A stretch of DNA of 64,000 nt from Fulvia fulva (lineage: Eukaryota > Ascomycota > Dothideomycetes > Mycosphaerellales > Mycosphaerellaceae): the NCBI RefSeq assembly GCF_020509005.1, contig NC_063015.1:3100001-3164000 (forward strand), read 5' to 3'. Position numbers and translations under genes: made by a program. The notes beneath the pieces are model-generated. The model was not told where the DNA came from and did not search any database. It was given only the letters and a program-made list of their open reading frames with translations. This document shows, one piece after another, positions 21,290 through 31,168 of the stretch (the first letter of the stretch is position 1; each line of letters starts with the position of its first letter).

Positions 21290-24200
21290 ACTAGCCTCGA
21301 TACGCTTAGCATTATCTAGTATAACGTTAACTATAGCAAGGATATAGTCTAGAACCATTTCCTATACGAGGCGGACCCGCGCGTCCACTACGTCCTTATA
21401 ATCTAGGAGCTATAGATTAATCCGTACTATAAGAGACTAACGACCTATAAGTCACTAGGCTATACGACATACCTACGAGGCGACGGCAGACCCCGTACGT
21501 GCTTCTATATTAGTAAGGACATACTAGAATCCGACTGGGAGGTAGTGTACTACGTAGACGAAGAAGGCGGGGGCGATATTACCTCCCTCTACGTAGGTAG
21601 CACCTAGATACACAACCTATATATACAACCGCTAGCCTCGAGGTCTAGCCGCGACCTAGGGGTCTACAGACACCTAGACAGTACGCTTAAGAGACAAGGG
21701 TGCCACATCGTAGTAGGAGACTTTAACATATACTACCCTTCCTAGGAAAGCCTTATATAGCCGCACCCTATAGCCGACGAAGTACTCGACTTAATAGCGA
21801 GCAACGTAATTGCCCTTAATACCCCGAAGGACCTAGGCACCTAGAAGAGAGGGGGACTCTAAGGCACGATCGACCTCTCCTAGATCTTAGATAGCTACTA
21901 CTATACGGTAACCTACTATAGGATCGAACATAAACTCGAGGCGTCGTTAGACCACATACTAGTTAGGACCTCTATTACGACATAGATATAACGTATACTA
22001 GCGAGAACCCCTAAGCCAAACTAGGGAAAGGCCTACTAGGCTAATATCTAGGCGTACCTCGATAACTCTAAGAGGCTAGTCTAGATCGCGTAGTAGTAAT
22101 ACAACAGTAAAGACGAGATAGACGAAGTAGTCTAGGGGTTAATAGACGAAATAAGAAAAGCGACCTTACTTTACGTTCCGCTTACCTAACTAACGATATA
22201 GTCTAAACTATACTAGACGCCGGAGTATACTACGGTAGTAAGAGAAGTAAGGAGAGCCCGCCGGGTATAGACGAGTAGCTATAGCGAGGAGGCCTAGAAC
22301 GTATATAGAGAGGCATACTAACAGAAGAAAGCTATAATACGAAGGGAGAAAGTAGTCGGCTAGAGGGCTATAGTAGAAGAAATCGCCGGTAAGCTAGAGA
22401 GGATATAGAAGCTAGCGAAATAGGCCCGACAGGACCCTATATAGGGCCCCTCCTTCTCTATCCTAGCGCTACAATCGCCTAGTAGCCCGGTTAGCGACCC
22501 CGAGGCCAAGGCGCGTCTACTAGCTAGCAAGTTCTTCCCGCCCCTAGTCGAGGCTAATCTAAGCGACATAAACAGCTCTACTCCCCTAGCCCCTAGTATC
22601 GCGGTCTAATAGGAGGTGTCCGAGGGAGAAGTTGCCGCTATACTAAGGAAGTTACCGGCGAAGAAAGCCCCGGGGCCGGATAGGATCCTAAACGAGCTAC
22701 TAAAGAAGTGTAGAGATCAACTAGCCCTAGTAGTTATAGCGATCTTTAACGCCTACCTATAGACCGGGTACTACCCGATAGCTTTTAAATAATCGACGAC
22801 AGTGGTCCTACGTAAGCCGTAGAAGGAAGACTATACGTAGGTGAAGTCGTACCGCCTAATTGCGCTCCTTAATACTCTTAGGAAGGCGCTTAAGAAGCTA
22901 GTTATAACGAGACTCTCCGAGGCGGTAGAGGAACACTCCCTACTCCCGGACACCTAGATAGGTACGCGCTTATAGCGATCGACGCTATCCGCGATAGAAC
23001 TTATTACCTCTTAGGTAAAGGCTATCTAGTATAAGAATAGGGACAAGGTAGCTTCCTTACTTAGCCTAGACATATCGGGAGCCTTCGACTACGTGTTATA
23101 CCCGTAGCTACTCTATATCCTAAGCTCGAAGGGACTCCCTAAGTAGCTTATTAACTTCGTACGGTCCTACCTCTAAAACCGTAGTACGTCGATCCTAGTC
23201 GGCTAGTATAGAAGCCTATTTCAAGTAGTCTATACTAGAATCCCGTAAGGCTTAACGCTAGTACCTATTCTGTTCCTCTTCTTTATAGCGACGCTACTCC
23301 TAGCCCTAGAATCCTAGAACACCGCTACGAGCGGCTTCGTAGACGATATAAACATCCTAGCGTAGTCTTCCACGACTAAGGAGAACTGTAGGCTACTAGA
23401 AGAGAAGCACAAGATCTACGAGGACTAGGCTAGGAGGTACGGGGCTCGGTTTGCCCTAGAAAAGTACAATCTAATACACTTTACGCGCCGGCTACGGTTC
23501 TACAATATACAAGCTTCTATCTAGATATAGGGGTACACGACTAACCCGGTAAATCAGCTTAGGATCCTCGGACTATAGGTAGACCCGGCGCTACGGTAGA
23601 GGAAGTACGTATAGGCAATATTACGGAAAGCTAAACAGAATATAGCATTATACTAGAGGCTTACTACGTCTATATAGAGGGCGGACTTCCGGTAGTTACG
23701 ACTTCTATATACGGCTATTATACGGCCAGTCCTTACCTATAGTAGCCAAGTGTAGTCCTTAGACGAGAGGGCCTACCTATCGAAGGGACTCGTCGCGCCG
23801 CTAGCGAAGATCCAAAACTAATGCCTAAGGAAGGTCACCGGGGTATATAAGTAGATACTAACGAGGATACTTAAGTACGAGACCGCTATACCGCCGATCG
23901 ACCTATATATCTAGGGACTACGGACCTCCTACTTAGGCAAGTCGGCATAGTACCTAGTATAGAAGGTCATCGCTAGTACAGTCGTAAGGGCCCGCGAATT
24001 AGTACTAGCGTATAGGGGCATTCGACCCGGAAACGAGCCGAACTACCGGGTAAGGGACGAACAGCTAGTAATATAATAGGAAGGTAAGAAATCGTTTGTA
24101 GAGTAACTATAGAAAGAGAGGTGGAACAACTAGGTTGTAGGGTATAGTAGACGCCCTTAGCTAGCGGGACAATCTAAGGAATAGTTAGCTACAAAATCCG

Positions 24201-24600
24201 CGGTCAAGCACCCCCCGAAGCTTATCTACTACCGCCTTACGAGGGTATAGAGTAGTATAGCAACCTAACTACGAAGCGAACACATCGGCCTCTAGGGGTA
24301 CCTATTATAGAGGAAGGTTCTAGGATACACGAATACTAGCTGCCCCTACGGCTATCGCTCCTAGAACGTACGGCACGTACTCCTCGTCTATCCGAGGTAG
24401 TCGCTAGGAAGGGGGGAGTAGATAGTAAAGGCGAGGAACCGGACGATTAGGGCACTTCTTAACAACGCTAAGGACCTGCGGCGCATTACGAACTAGATAC
24501 TAGAGAAGGGCTAGCTAGAACAGTACCGCCTAGTAGGAGTAGTATAGGAAGAGAGGACACGACGTAGCGCGACGAGACCGGCTAGGAGCGGGGGCTAACG
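21290..24600 (+). pseudogene. LINE-B ORF2 relic (endonuclease and reverse transcriptase)
   Basis: Endonuclease landmarks: IQYNVNYSKD near 21310, VVGDFNIYYPS near 21710, TIDLS near 21870 and LDHI near 21950. RT landmarks: KKAPGPDRI near 22660, VVLRKP near 22800, SLDISGAFD near 23060, SGFVDDINILA near 23330. The coding frame ends close to 24597. No RNase H domain was seen after the RT. The family cuts target DNA and primes cDNA synthesis there. Confidence 0.85.
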
Positions 24601-24788
24601 GGGTAGTGACATAGACTACGTACGTTTAGAGGGAAAGCTAAACTAGACAAGGAGTAGTCGGGGGCGGGAAGGGTTTTCACCTATTCGGGTTTCCCTTTAT
24701 ACATAACAATAGATATATACCTATATAGGCCGGATAGGGTCCTAGAACAGGGGAATAACAAATCTATCTATCTATTAATAGAGAGTGA

Positions 24789-24823
24789 GCAGACTGTAAC
24801 CTCTTATACGAGATAAGTAGGAG
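24789..24823 (+). other. Copia-B sequence between the coding end and the 3' LTR
   Basis: This short stretch continues Copia B after the LINE-B target duplication and leads into its LTR. It contains the polypurine-like run GATAAGTAGGAG just before the LTR. Confidence 0.6.
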
Positions 24824-25058
24824 TATTAAGATTTAGTATCTTAAAGGGAGTCAACAATTAGGAAGTGATCTAGTAGCCTAAGGCATCTATAATAACTTAG
24901 CTTATAGGGAGATACCTTCTCTCTCCTTTAGCTTAGTTAGACATCTAATATAATCAATATATTAGTTCCTAATATATTGCTATATACTCGTACTATTAGT
25001 AAGTTCAAGATTAATGTCTTACTCTACTCCGCTACTATTAATCCGTACCTATTTAACA
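24824..25058 (+). repeat. Copia-B 3' LTR (235 bp)
   Basis: It runs from TATTAAGATTTAG to ATTTAACA. It matches the 235-bp LTR at 60783-61017 over its whole length with differences mainly of CpA/TpA type. Pogo copy 2 begins 16 bp further on. Confidence 0.9.
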
Positions 25059-25165
25059 AAGTTAATTATATATAACGTGCTTTACTACTAAGCGGGCTAT
25101 ACTACCGAGCGGGCCACTTTCGCTAAGAATTGTACCACTTCTACAGATATAGCTATATAACTACT

Positions 25166-25413
25166 GATAGCTTAACTAGGCAGAAGCGACTCTTTCGGGT
25201 ACTAGGACGAGGACCATTCAATCGATAGCCCTTATCAAGACGAGCAATCTACTCAAGCAGTAGCGACCCGCCTGCGCTGGCGGCGGCGCAATTGTGATAC
25301 AAAAAAAAACCCCAAAACCGAGGTCCCCTTCCCCTGAAGGCAGACCCTAGAATTGCGGAGTTGCGGAGGACAACTGCCCAATTAGGAAGCGCGACCCCGA
25401 ACAACAGCGAAGG
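25166..25413 (+). promoter_or_regulatory. LINE-A 5'UTR with presumed internal promoter
   Basis: The stretch runs from the left target duplication to the ORF1 ATG. Elements of this kind need a promoter downstream of the RNA start. A run of A with C (25300-25317) and a direct double GTTGCGGAG/ATTGCGGAG (25350-25368) are visible. No TATA box is evident. The promoter role is inferred. Confidence 0.5.
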
Positions 25414-26763
25414 ATGGCAACCAACGAGAGCCATAGCCTTGCGAACATTCTGCACCAAGAGTCAAACCGGGGAACAAACCAAGAAAAAACCCAGGACACA
25501 AGCCAAGGCCCACTATACAGAAAGCAGAGGCCAACGACAAACAACACAGCGTGGACGACCCTATATACGGAGGCGGAGAACTTACTAGGGGATGACGAAC
25601 ACCCAGCCCGGGCATATAAGAACACCATAGCACAGCTACTAGGAGCGCTAAAAGCGCTATCATACCAAATCCCGAAGACAATCCAACAAGTAACACAGAA
25701 GGCAGCCCAGAAACCAACTACATGGGCAACAGTAGCAGCAGGCAAGAATCAACCCCCTCCGAAGGAAAGTAAGGCGGTACGCCTATACATTACTGATCCG
25801 GCGGAGAAACAAGAAATCGCAGCCCTAACAAGCAAGGAGATTGTCGACAGAATCGGCCAAAAGGAGGTAGTTGGGGCGAGGGTAGAAGCAACAGGCGTAG
25901 TAAGACTCTTTACCGCACAAGAGTCTGATAGACGAAAGCTGGAGACCTATAAGGAGTGGACTACTAAAGTCGCGAAGTCGGCACGAGTCTCCCACCAACA
26001 GTATACCGTCATCGCCCACGGGGTCCCTAGGACATTCAAGGTCGAAGACCTTCCCCACCTCCAAGTACAGAACCAGAACACCTCCCCAGGAGTACGACTA
26101 ACGAAGGCGGCATGGCTGCACAAGACAGTAGACCGAGAAAAGACGCATTCATCGCTTATTATTTGGGTAGAGACAGCGGAACAAGCTAACCAGATATTAG
26201 ACAATGGGCTATTCTGGAACTGCGAGAGAATGGACACGGAGATCCATCAGAGCAGCCACAGGGTACTACAATGCTTCCAATGCCAACAGTACGGTCACAT
26301 AGCCTCAAAATGCGGGGAGAAGACCCCAAGGTGTCCTCACTGCGCAGGCCCACACCAGGGAAGGGAATGCCCAAAAAAGGAGAGCAGGTGCGCATGCTGC
26401 GGCAGAAGGCACCCAGCGTATTCAAGCCAATGCCCGGCTAGAATAGCAGCACAAGAACGAGCGAGACAAGCAAGGATCTCTACACCAGCTAGGTACCCCC
26501 AACGACAACAGGAGGGACCTACCGTGTACAAGGGCTTCGAGCCGAGCAAAAGGAAGAGGGCAGAAGAGACGAACAAGGGAACCCAACCGCAAACGCATCC
26601 ACCTCCCGGTCGGCCTCGACACCTTAACCGGGCAGCCAACGAACTAGGCCAAATGCGAATCTTTGGGGCGCCCCAGCGGCCCCAGGGCCAGCCGGACAGC
26701 GAGATACAGGCTCAGGAGACACAGCAGGTCAGCACGGAAATGGACCTCACGGATAACGAATGA
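25414..26763 (+). CDS. LINE-A ORF1, gag-like RNA-binding protein (449 aa)
   Basis: An intact ORF. The N-terminal 110 residues are polar and rich in Gln/Thr. A central conserved region (about 125-260) is of the type seen in Tad ORF1 proteins. Three CCHC zinc knuckles follow at about 287-300 (CFQCQQYGHIASKC), 307-319 (CPHCAGPHQGREC) and 327-341 (CACCGRRHPAYSSQC). The C-terminal tail is basic and Pro/Gln-rich. The family protein binds the LINE RNA and forms the particle that carries ORF2 protein to target DNA. The ATG at 25414 is the first in this long frame. The stop codon overlaps the ORF2 start (ATGA at 26760-26763), which suggests coupled translation. No RIP stops are present. Confidence 0.93.
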   Translation: MATNESHSLANILHQESNRGTNQEKTQDTSQGPLYRKQRPTTNNTAWTTLYTEAENLLGDDEHPARAYKNTIAQLLGALKALSYQIPKTIQQVTQKAAQKPTTWATVAAGKNQPPPKESKAVRLYITDPAEKQEIAALTSKEIVDRIGQKEVVGARVEATGVVRLFTAQESDRRKLETYKEWTTKVAKSARVSHQQYTVIAHGVPRTFKVEDLPHLQVQNQNTSPGVRLTKAAWLHKTVDREKTHSSLIIWVETAEQANQILDNGLFWNCERMDTEIHQSSHRVLQCFQCQQYGHIASKCGEKTPRCPHCAGPHQGRECPKKESRCACCGRRHPAYSSQCPARIAAQERARQARISTPARYPQRQQEGPTVYKGFEPSKRKRAEETNKGTQPQTHPPPGRPRHLNRAANELGQMRIFGAPQRPQGQPDSEIQAQETQQVSTEMDLTDNE

Positions 26764-29700
26764 TACTATACGACGACATCACTATCGTACAGTACAACGT
26801 AAACAAAAGTAGGGACAAGGTCCAGCGCCACTTTCTACAAGAGCTAGACCCGCTACGGCACCACGTTATTGCGGTACAGGAACCATGGATCAACCCCTAC
26901 GTAGGACTCCCAGCCACTTGTAATGACCGGAGATACCACACCGTAATCGCGGGCCAACGAGGCGTCAACCCGAGGACATGTATATACGTAAGCAAGACTA
27001 TAGACCTTGAGTCGTGGAAGGTTATACTACCGCAGCAGGGCAACCTAGGAGACATAACATCAATCCAGATCGACACGACACAAGGCCCTATCCAGATCCA
27101 TAACGTTTACAACCCGCCACCGCGGGGTCGGACGAGTAGGGAACTAGGAACCCTCGCCCACCTAGAGCGGACCCTAAGCCAAGACACGAAGCAAGTACTC
27201 CTCGGCGACTTCAACCTCCACCACCCACAGTGGGGACTCGAATTCACTCCCCCGCACGCATTTCTAGGGGGGAAGCTACTGGACATAACCGCACGCTACG
27301 GAATGGCCTTAGTAACACCAAAGGGAACAGAGACGTGGAAGGCCCGTACTAGTGCAAGCACGATCGACCTATGCTTTCTATCACGAGAACTTGAAGAGAG
27401 ACTAGTCCAATGCCGACCGAACTACGCGCTAGAAGCCTCCTCAGACCATATCCCTATCCAAACGACGCTAGGGGTGAAGGCGATAGAGGAGCCAGCAAAC
27501 GAACCACGCCGTAACTGGAAGAAGGCACGCTGGGACGACATAAGAGGCTTCCTAATAGCGAACCTACCACAGCATAGAGAACTCGAGACGACAGCTCAGC
27601 TAGATCAAGCAGCGGAACAGATTACCTCGGTCATATGGCAAGCAGCGGAACAATACACGCCGTTACTCCGGCCCTCAACGCAGCAGAAGGCCTTCTGGAC
27701 CCCTGAATGCTCTACGAAGGTAAGGGAGGCTAGAAGGGCAAGGCGACAGTGGACGAAGGAGCACACCCAAGAGACGTGGGAGCAATACTGCCACGCGACA
27801 CAAGAGAAGAAGGCACAGATAAGACGCGATAAGCTGCAGGACTGGAGAGCGACGATCGGGCTCGTTACAGAAAACCCGGAACAGATGTGGAGACTTGCTA
27901 AATGGGCACGACTACCTGAAGAGCAACAAGCCCCTCACTTCCCCCCAATCGTAGACCGCGAAGGGATTGCCCAGGCTACGCCCCGGGGCAAGGCAAAAGC
28001 GTTAGCCGACCATTTCTTTTCGACGCAAGTAGAGGCAGACCTTACGGACATCGACCCGAGCACATACCCGGAACCCCTGGACATGGATTGGGCGGTTAGC
28101 CCTAACACAGTAACAGGAGTCATAAGTAAGCTAAAGGGACGAAAAGCCCCAGGCCCAGACAGGATACCAAACGTACTGCTAAAAGAGTGTAGAGAAGAGA
28201 TCGCGCCGAGCCTTGCAAACCTATTTACCGCGTGCCTACGGCTAGGGTATCACCCGAAGCCGTACAGAGAGTCTATGACAGTAGTGCTACGCAAGCCACA
28301 GAAGGAAGACTATACTCAGCCCAAGTCGTACAGACCAATAGCACTTCTAAATACGATAGGGAAGGTCCTAGAAAAGATAGTAGCCCAGAGACTTACGCAG
28401 CTTGCCGAGGACAACCACGTACTCCCAGCAACACAGATGGGGGGAAGAAGCCAGCGATCGACACTAACAGCAATGGAGCTAATTACGGAGCAAATCCAGA
28501 CCCTCTGGCACTACGGCAGGAACCGAGCGGCGTCCTTACTATCCCTCGACATCGCAGGGGCCTTCGACAACGTCTCACACCAAAGGCTAATACATATCCT
28601 ACAGCAGAAAGGCATCCCCCAGTGGGCAACGTCGTTCGTCTTCTCCTTTCTCCAGGAACGGACGACATACCTAGTCCTAGGAAGGTACACGTCCGACCCG
28701 GTGAAGGCAGAGACTGGAATACCTCAGGGATCTACTCTCTCCCCTATCCTGTTTCTAATATTTATGTCGGATCTAATCCCCCTACTCACCTCTCCGCAAA
28801 CCTCAGCATCGGGGTTCGTAGACGATACAAACATCCTAGCCTGGTCAGACTCGACAGAAGAGAACTGTCGCCTCCTTGAAGATAGGCACAAGAAATGCGA
28901 GGAGTGGGCAAAGAAGCATGGTGCCCGGTTCGCCCCTGAAAAGTACCAACTTATACACTTCAGTAAAGCGAGAACACACCATAATATGAAGGCGGCGGTA
29001 AGAATCCAAGGCTACGAGACCAAGCCATCAGCGGAGCTACGAGTACTAGGGATCTGGCTCGACCCGAAGCTAAGCTGGAATGTACAGATTAAGAAAGCCC
29101 AGAGTCGAGCGCAAGTCAATGAAGCCTCGATAAAGAGGCTTACGGCATCTACATGGGGAGCAACATTCGACAAGGCAAGAGTAATGTATAAGGCGATCGT
29201 CAGACCAGCTATGTTGTACGGGGCACAGATTTGGGGAACAGGAGGCGCAGGCAAGCCGATCCCGAAACGGATAGAGCAACCCCTAAACAGGACACAGGCA
29301 GGCAACCTACGTAGGGTACTAGGCGCATACAAGACAACGTCAACAAGCACGGTAGAAATGGAGACAGGAATACCACCAATCGGCCAGTACATCCGGGGAA
29401 TGAGAATTCAATACGCGGCAAAGACGACAGGTTACCTAGCACAAACCACGATCCAGGAGGCAAAGAATAAGATAGAAAGCCGCTACCGGAGAGGGGCAGG
29501 ATATAGGACAAGCCAAAAAGAGGATGACCTTACGACCTTTACGGCCGTACAGACAAGCACCGAATGGCTAGCACGAAAGGAGGAGGAGCGTAGGACTCGC
29601 CAGGCCGGCGGGAGCAAGGCTAAGACCCAAAACCTAGCGGAACAGATAGCGAGCTGCCTATGGGAGCAGGACTGGAAAAGGAAGCCCCCTAAGACAACAG

Positions 29701-30113
29701 GCCCGATAGCGCTCCGAGCCTTCCAGAGACACAATTACCAGCTATATAGGGACCTGACAAGGGCCGAAGCAAGCATAGCGATCCAAATCAGGTCCGAACA
29801 CATTGGATTAAGGGCCTACCTGTTCAGAAGACGCGCACTAGACATCTATAGCCCAGCCTGCCAGTGTGGCTACCCATCGCAAAACCCAGAACATATGCTA
29901 CTACGATGCCCGCAGTGGGCGAGAGGCAGGGGAAATTGGAGGCACCAAGCGGGAAGGAGAGACTACAAGTCAATTATTAGGGACAAAGGCAACATTCGCC
30001 GAATCTCTCGGTGGATACTACAGCAGGGATACCTCCAGCAGTTTAGCCTCGCGAGCGAGACGGAGGAGTGGATAGACAAGAGGCGGAAGCGAGGGGGGTT
30101 GCAGATAGGGTAG
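26760..30113 (+). CDS. LINE-A ORF2, endonuclease / reverse transcriptase (1117 aa)
   Basis: Intact. An N-terminal AP-type endonuclease (about 8-235) has its key residues: N13, E41 (QEPW), D150 and N152 (GDFN), D203, D229 and H230 (SDH). The RT runs from about 455 to 780, with GRKAPGPDRIP at the start of the core, catalytic D597 (SLDIAGAFD) and FVDD at 686-689. Near the C-terminus is a zinc-binding motif, C1034, C1036, H1045 and C1050. I found no RNase H domain, which some Tad-like elements carry. The protein nicks target DNA and primes cDNA synthesis from the nick. Reading starts at the ATG overlapping the ORF1 stop. Two other copies of its C-terminal part lie at 17487-19255 (mutated) and 45919-46964 (intact sequence). 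Confidence 0.95.
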   Translation: MILYDDITIVQYNVNKSRDKVQRHFLQELDPLRHHVIAVQEPWINPYVGLPATCNDRRYHTVIAGQRGVNPRTCIYVSKTIDLESWKVILPQQGNLGDITSIQIDTTQGPIQIHNVYNPPPRGRTSRELGTLAHLERTLSQDTKQVLLGDFNLHHPQWGLEFTPPHAFLGGKLLDITARYGMALVTPKGTETWKARTSASTIDLCFLSRELEERLVQCRPNYALEASSDHIPIQTTLGVKAIEEPANEPRRNWKKARWDDIRGFLIANLPQHRELETTAQLDQAAEQITSVIWQAAEQYTPLLRPSTQQKAFWTPECSTKVREARRARRQWTKEHTQETWEQYCHATQEKKAQIRRDKLQDWRATIGLVTENPEQMWRLAKWARLPEEQQAPHFPPIVDREGIAQATPRGKAKALADHFFSTQVEADLTDIDPSTYPEPLDMDWAVSPNTVTGVISKLKGRKAPGPDRIPNVLLKECREEIAPSLANLFTACLRLGYHPKPYRESMTVVLRKPQKEDYTQPKSYRPIALLNTIGKVLEKIVAQRLTQLAEDNHVLPATQMGGRSQRSTLTAMELITEQIQTLWHYGRNRAASLLSLDIAGAFDNVSHQRLIHILQQKGIPQWATSFVFSFLQERTTYLVLGRYTSDPVKAETGIPQGSTLSPILFLIFMSDLIPLLTSPQTSASGFVDDTNILAWSDSTEENCRLLEDRHKKCEEWAKKHGARFAPEKYQLIHFSKARTHHNMKAAVRIQGYETKPSAELRVLGIWLDPKLSWNVQIKKAQSRAQVNEASIKRLTASTWGATFDKARVMYKAIVRPAMLYGAQIWGTGGAGKPIPKRIEQPLNRTQAGNLRRVLGAYKTTSTSTVEMETGIPPIGQYIRGMRIQYAAKTTGYLAQTTIQEAKNKIESRYRRGAGYRTSQKEDDLTTFTAVQTSTEWLARKEEERRTRQAGGSKAKTQNLAEQIASCLWEQDWKRKPPKTTGPIALRAFQRHNYQLYRDLTRAEASIAIQIRSEHIGLRAYLFRRRALDIYSPACQCGYPSQNPEHMLLRCPQWARGRGNWRHQAGRRDYKSIIRDKGNIRRISRWILQQGYLQQFSLASETEEWIDKRRKRGGLQIG

Positions 30114-30306
30114 TCATCAGGGCAGGCCCATGACACTAGCGTACCCCTAACAAGGGAAATTTAAGACGACAACGAGGAGGAAAAGACAGGCGGGAAGGAG
30201 GAGGGGTTTTCACCAACACGGTTTCCCCTCTATATATACAAAAACAAGATAGCATAGCTGCATAGGCCAAAGGGCACTACAACAGCTTAATGAAATATCT
30301 ATCTAT
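30114..30306 (+). other. LINE-A 3'UTR and (TATC)n tail
   Basis: About 190 bp ending TGAAATATCTATCTATCTAT. The block GGTTTTCACC..GGTTTCCCCTC (30204-30230) is shared with LINE-B and the relic at 1227-2680, so it may be the RT recognition site. The tail is a TATC repeat rather than poly(A). Confidence 0.85.
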
Positions 30307-30934
30307 CTATATAACTACTATTATAGCGTATATTGTCTTTAAACGAGGCCAAACTGACCTTAGCTATCTAGGCTACGAAACGCGACGCGAAAATCACGAA
30401 TCGACTTACTATAAAGGTATACGACGCGTCTCGAACTATACTAGGGTATCGATTGAATAGACGACCTCCTCGGAGTAACTACGAGCCCAATTCGAAGAAG
30501 CTTATAGAGCTAGAAGAGAGGGTGATACTTAAGTACATACTCGAGCTAGATCTTAGAGATTTCCCGCTATTAAAGGCTTGTATACGAGTAATAGCCGATT
30601 TATTACTATAAGAGAAGGGTCTTAAGCCCGCTAGTCTTAATTAGATAGACAGGTTTGTTAGGCGGTATTATAAGCTAAAGGTCCGTATAACACGTAGATC
30701 TAATCGTTAGCGAGTCCTAATAGAAGATTTAGACGCTATCGAGAAGTAGTTCTTACTTATACGTAATATAAAGGAGAAGTATAGTATCCTTAACTAGGAC
30801 ACCTATAACTTAGACGAGATAGGGTTTATAATAGGTGTTATTACGTCTTAGAGCGTCGTTACGGGTTCCGAAAGGTATAGTAGAAAGAGGAAGGTTGTTT
30901 AATAGGGTAATAGAGAATAGGTAATAGTGATTAA

Positions 30935-31168
30935 TATTAAATAGGTACGAGTTACGTAGTAGTAGAAGACGGCGGATTATACAAAAGACGAAGAAGGACC
31001 TAATAGGATAGCGTGTATCTATATATAGTATCGCTAGTGTTAGTATAGGTAGATACTAGGTGTCCGGATGTTTGCTAGCCTATAGGCTAGTAAACCCTAG
31101 TTACGTGATCTAGTTATATAACATATATACACCTATATACTTGACCTACGGCCTATATCTTCTTAATA
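30935..31168 (-). repeat. Copia-A solo LTR in pogo copy 2
   Basis: The reverse complement matches the Copia-A LTR at 16157-16390 over all 234 bp. ATTAA stands on both sides (30930-30934, 31169-31173). Pogo copy 3 has the empty site, with a single ATTAA near 57213. A Copia-A inserted here and was later reduced to one LTR by recombination between its LTRs. Confidence 0.95.

Larger units (their letters stand above)
19796..24771 (+). mobile_element. LINE-B copy 1: full-length Tad-like LINE, RIP-mutated
   Basis: The insertion is bounded by a 17-bp target duplication, CTATTAATAGAGAGTGA (19779-19795 and 24772-24788). It has a 5'UTR of about 200 bp, ORF1 with three CCHC knuckle remnants, ORF2 with endonuclease and RT, a 3'UTR and a (TATC)n tail. 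It is about 5.0 kb long, close to LINE-A (5.1 kb) in size and layout but strongly diverged in sequence. Stops at Gln/Trp codons kill both ORFs. The first 250 bp keep more CpA/TpG than the rest. Confidence 0.93.
25166..30306 (+). mobile_element. LINE-A: intact, unmutated Tad-like LINE
   Basis: A complete non-LTR retrotransposon: 5'UTR 25166-25413, ORF1, ORF2, 3'UTR from 30114, and a tail of TATC repeats. CTATATAACTACT lies on both sides (25153-25165 and 30307-30319) as a 13-bp target duplication, and the sequence on either side is the pogo element. CpA and TpG are abundant, unlike in all surrounding DNA, and both ORFs are fully open. It looks able to move, though expression cannot be judged from sequence. 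Confidence 0.95.

Noticed and set aside
28232..28879. A 215-codon plus-strand ORF inside LINE-A
   Set aside because: It lies in another frame of ORF2, whose RT motifs occupy the same DNA. Its translation has no recognisable domain.
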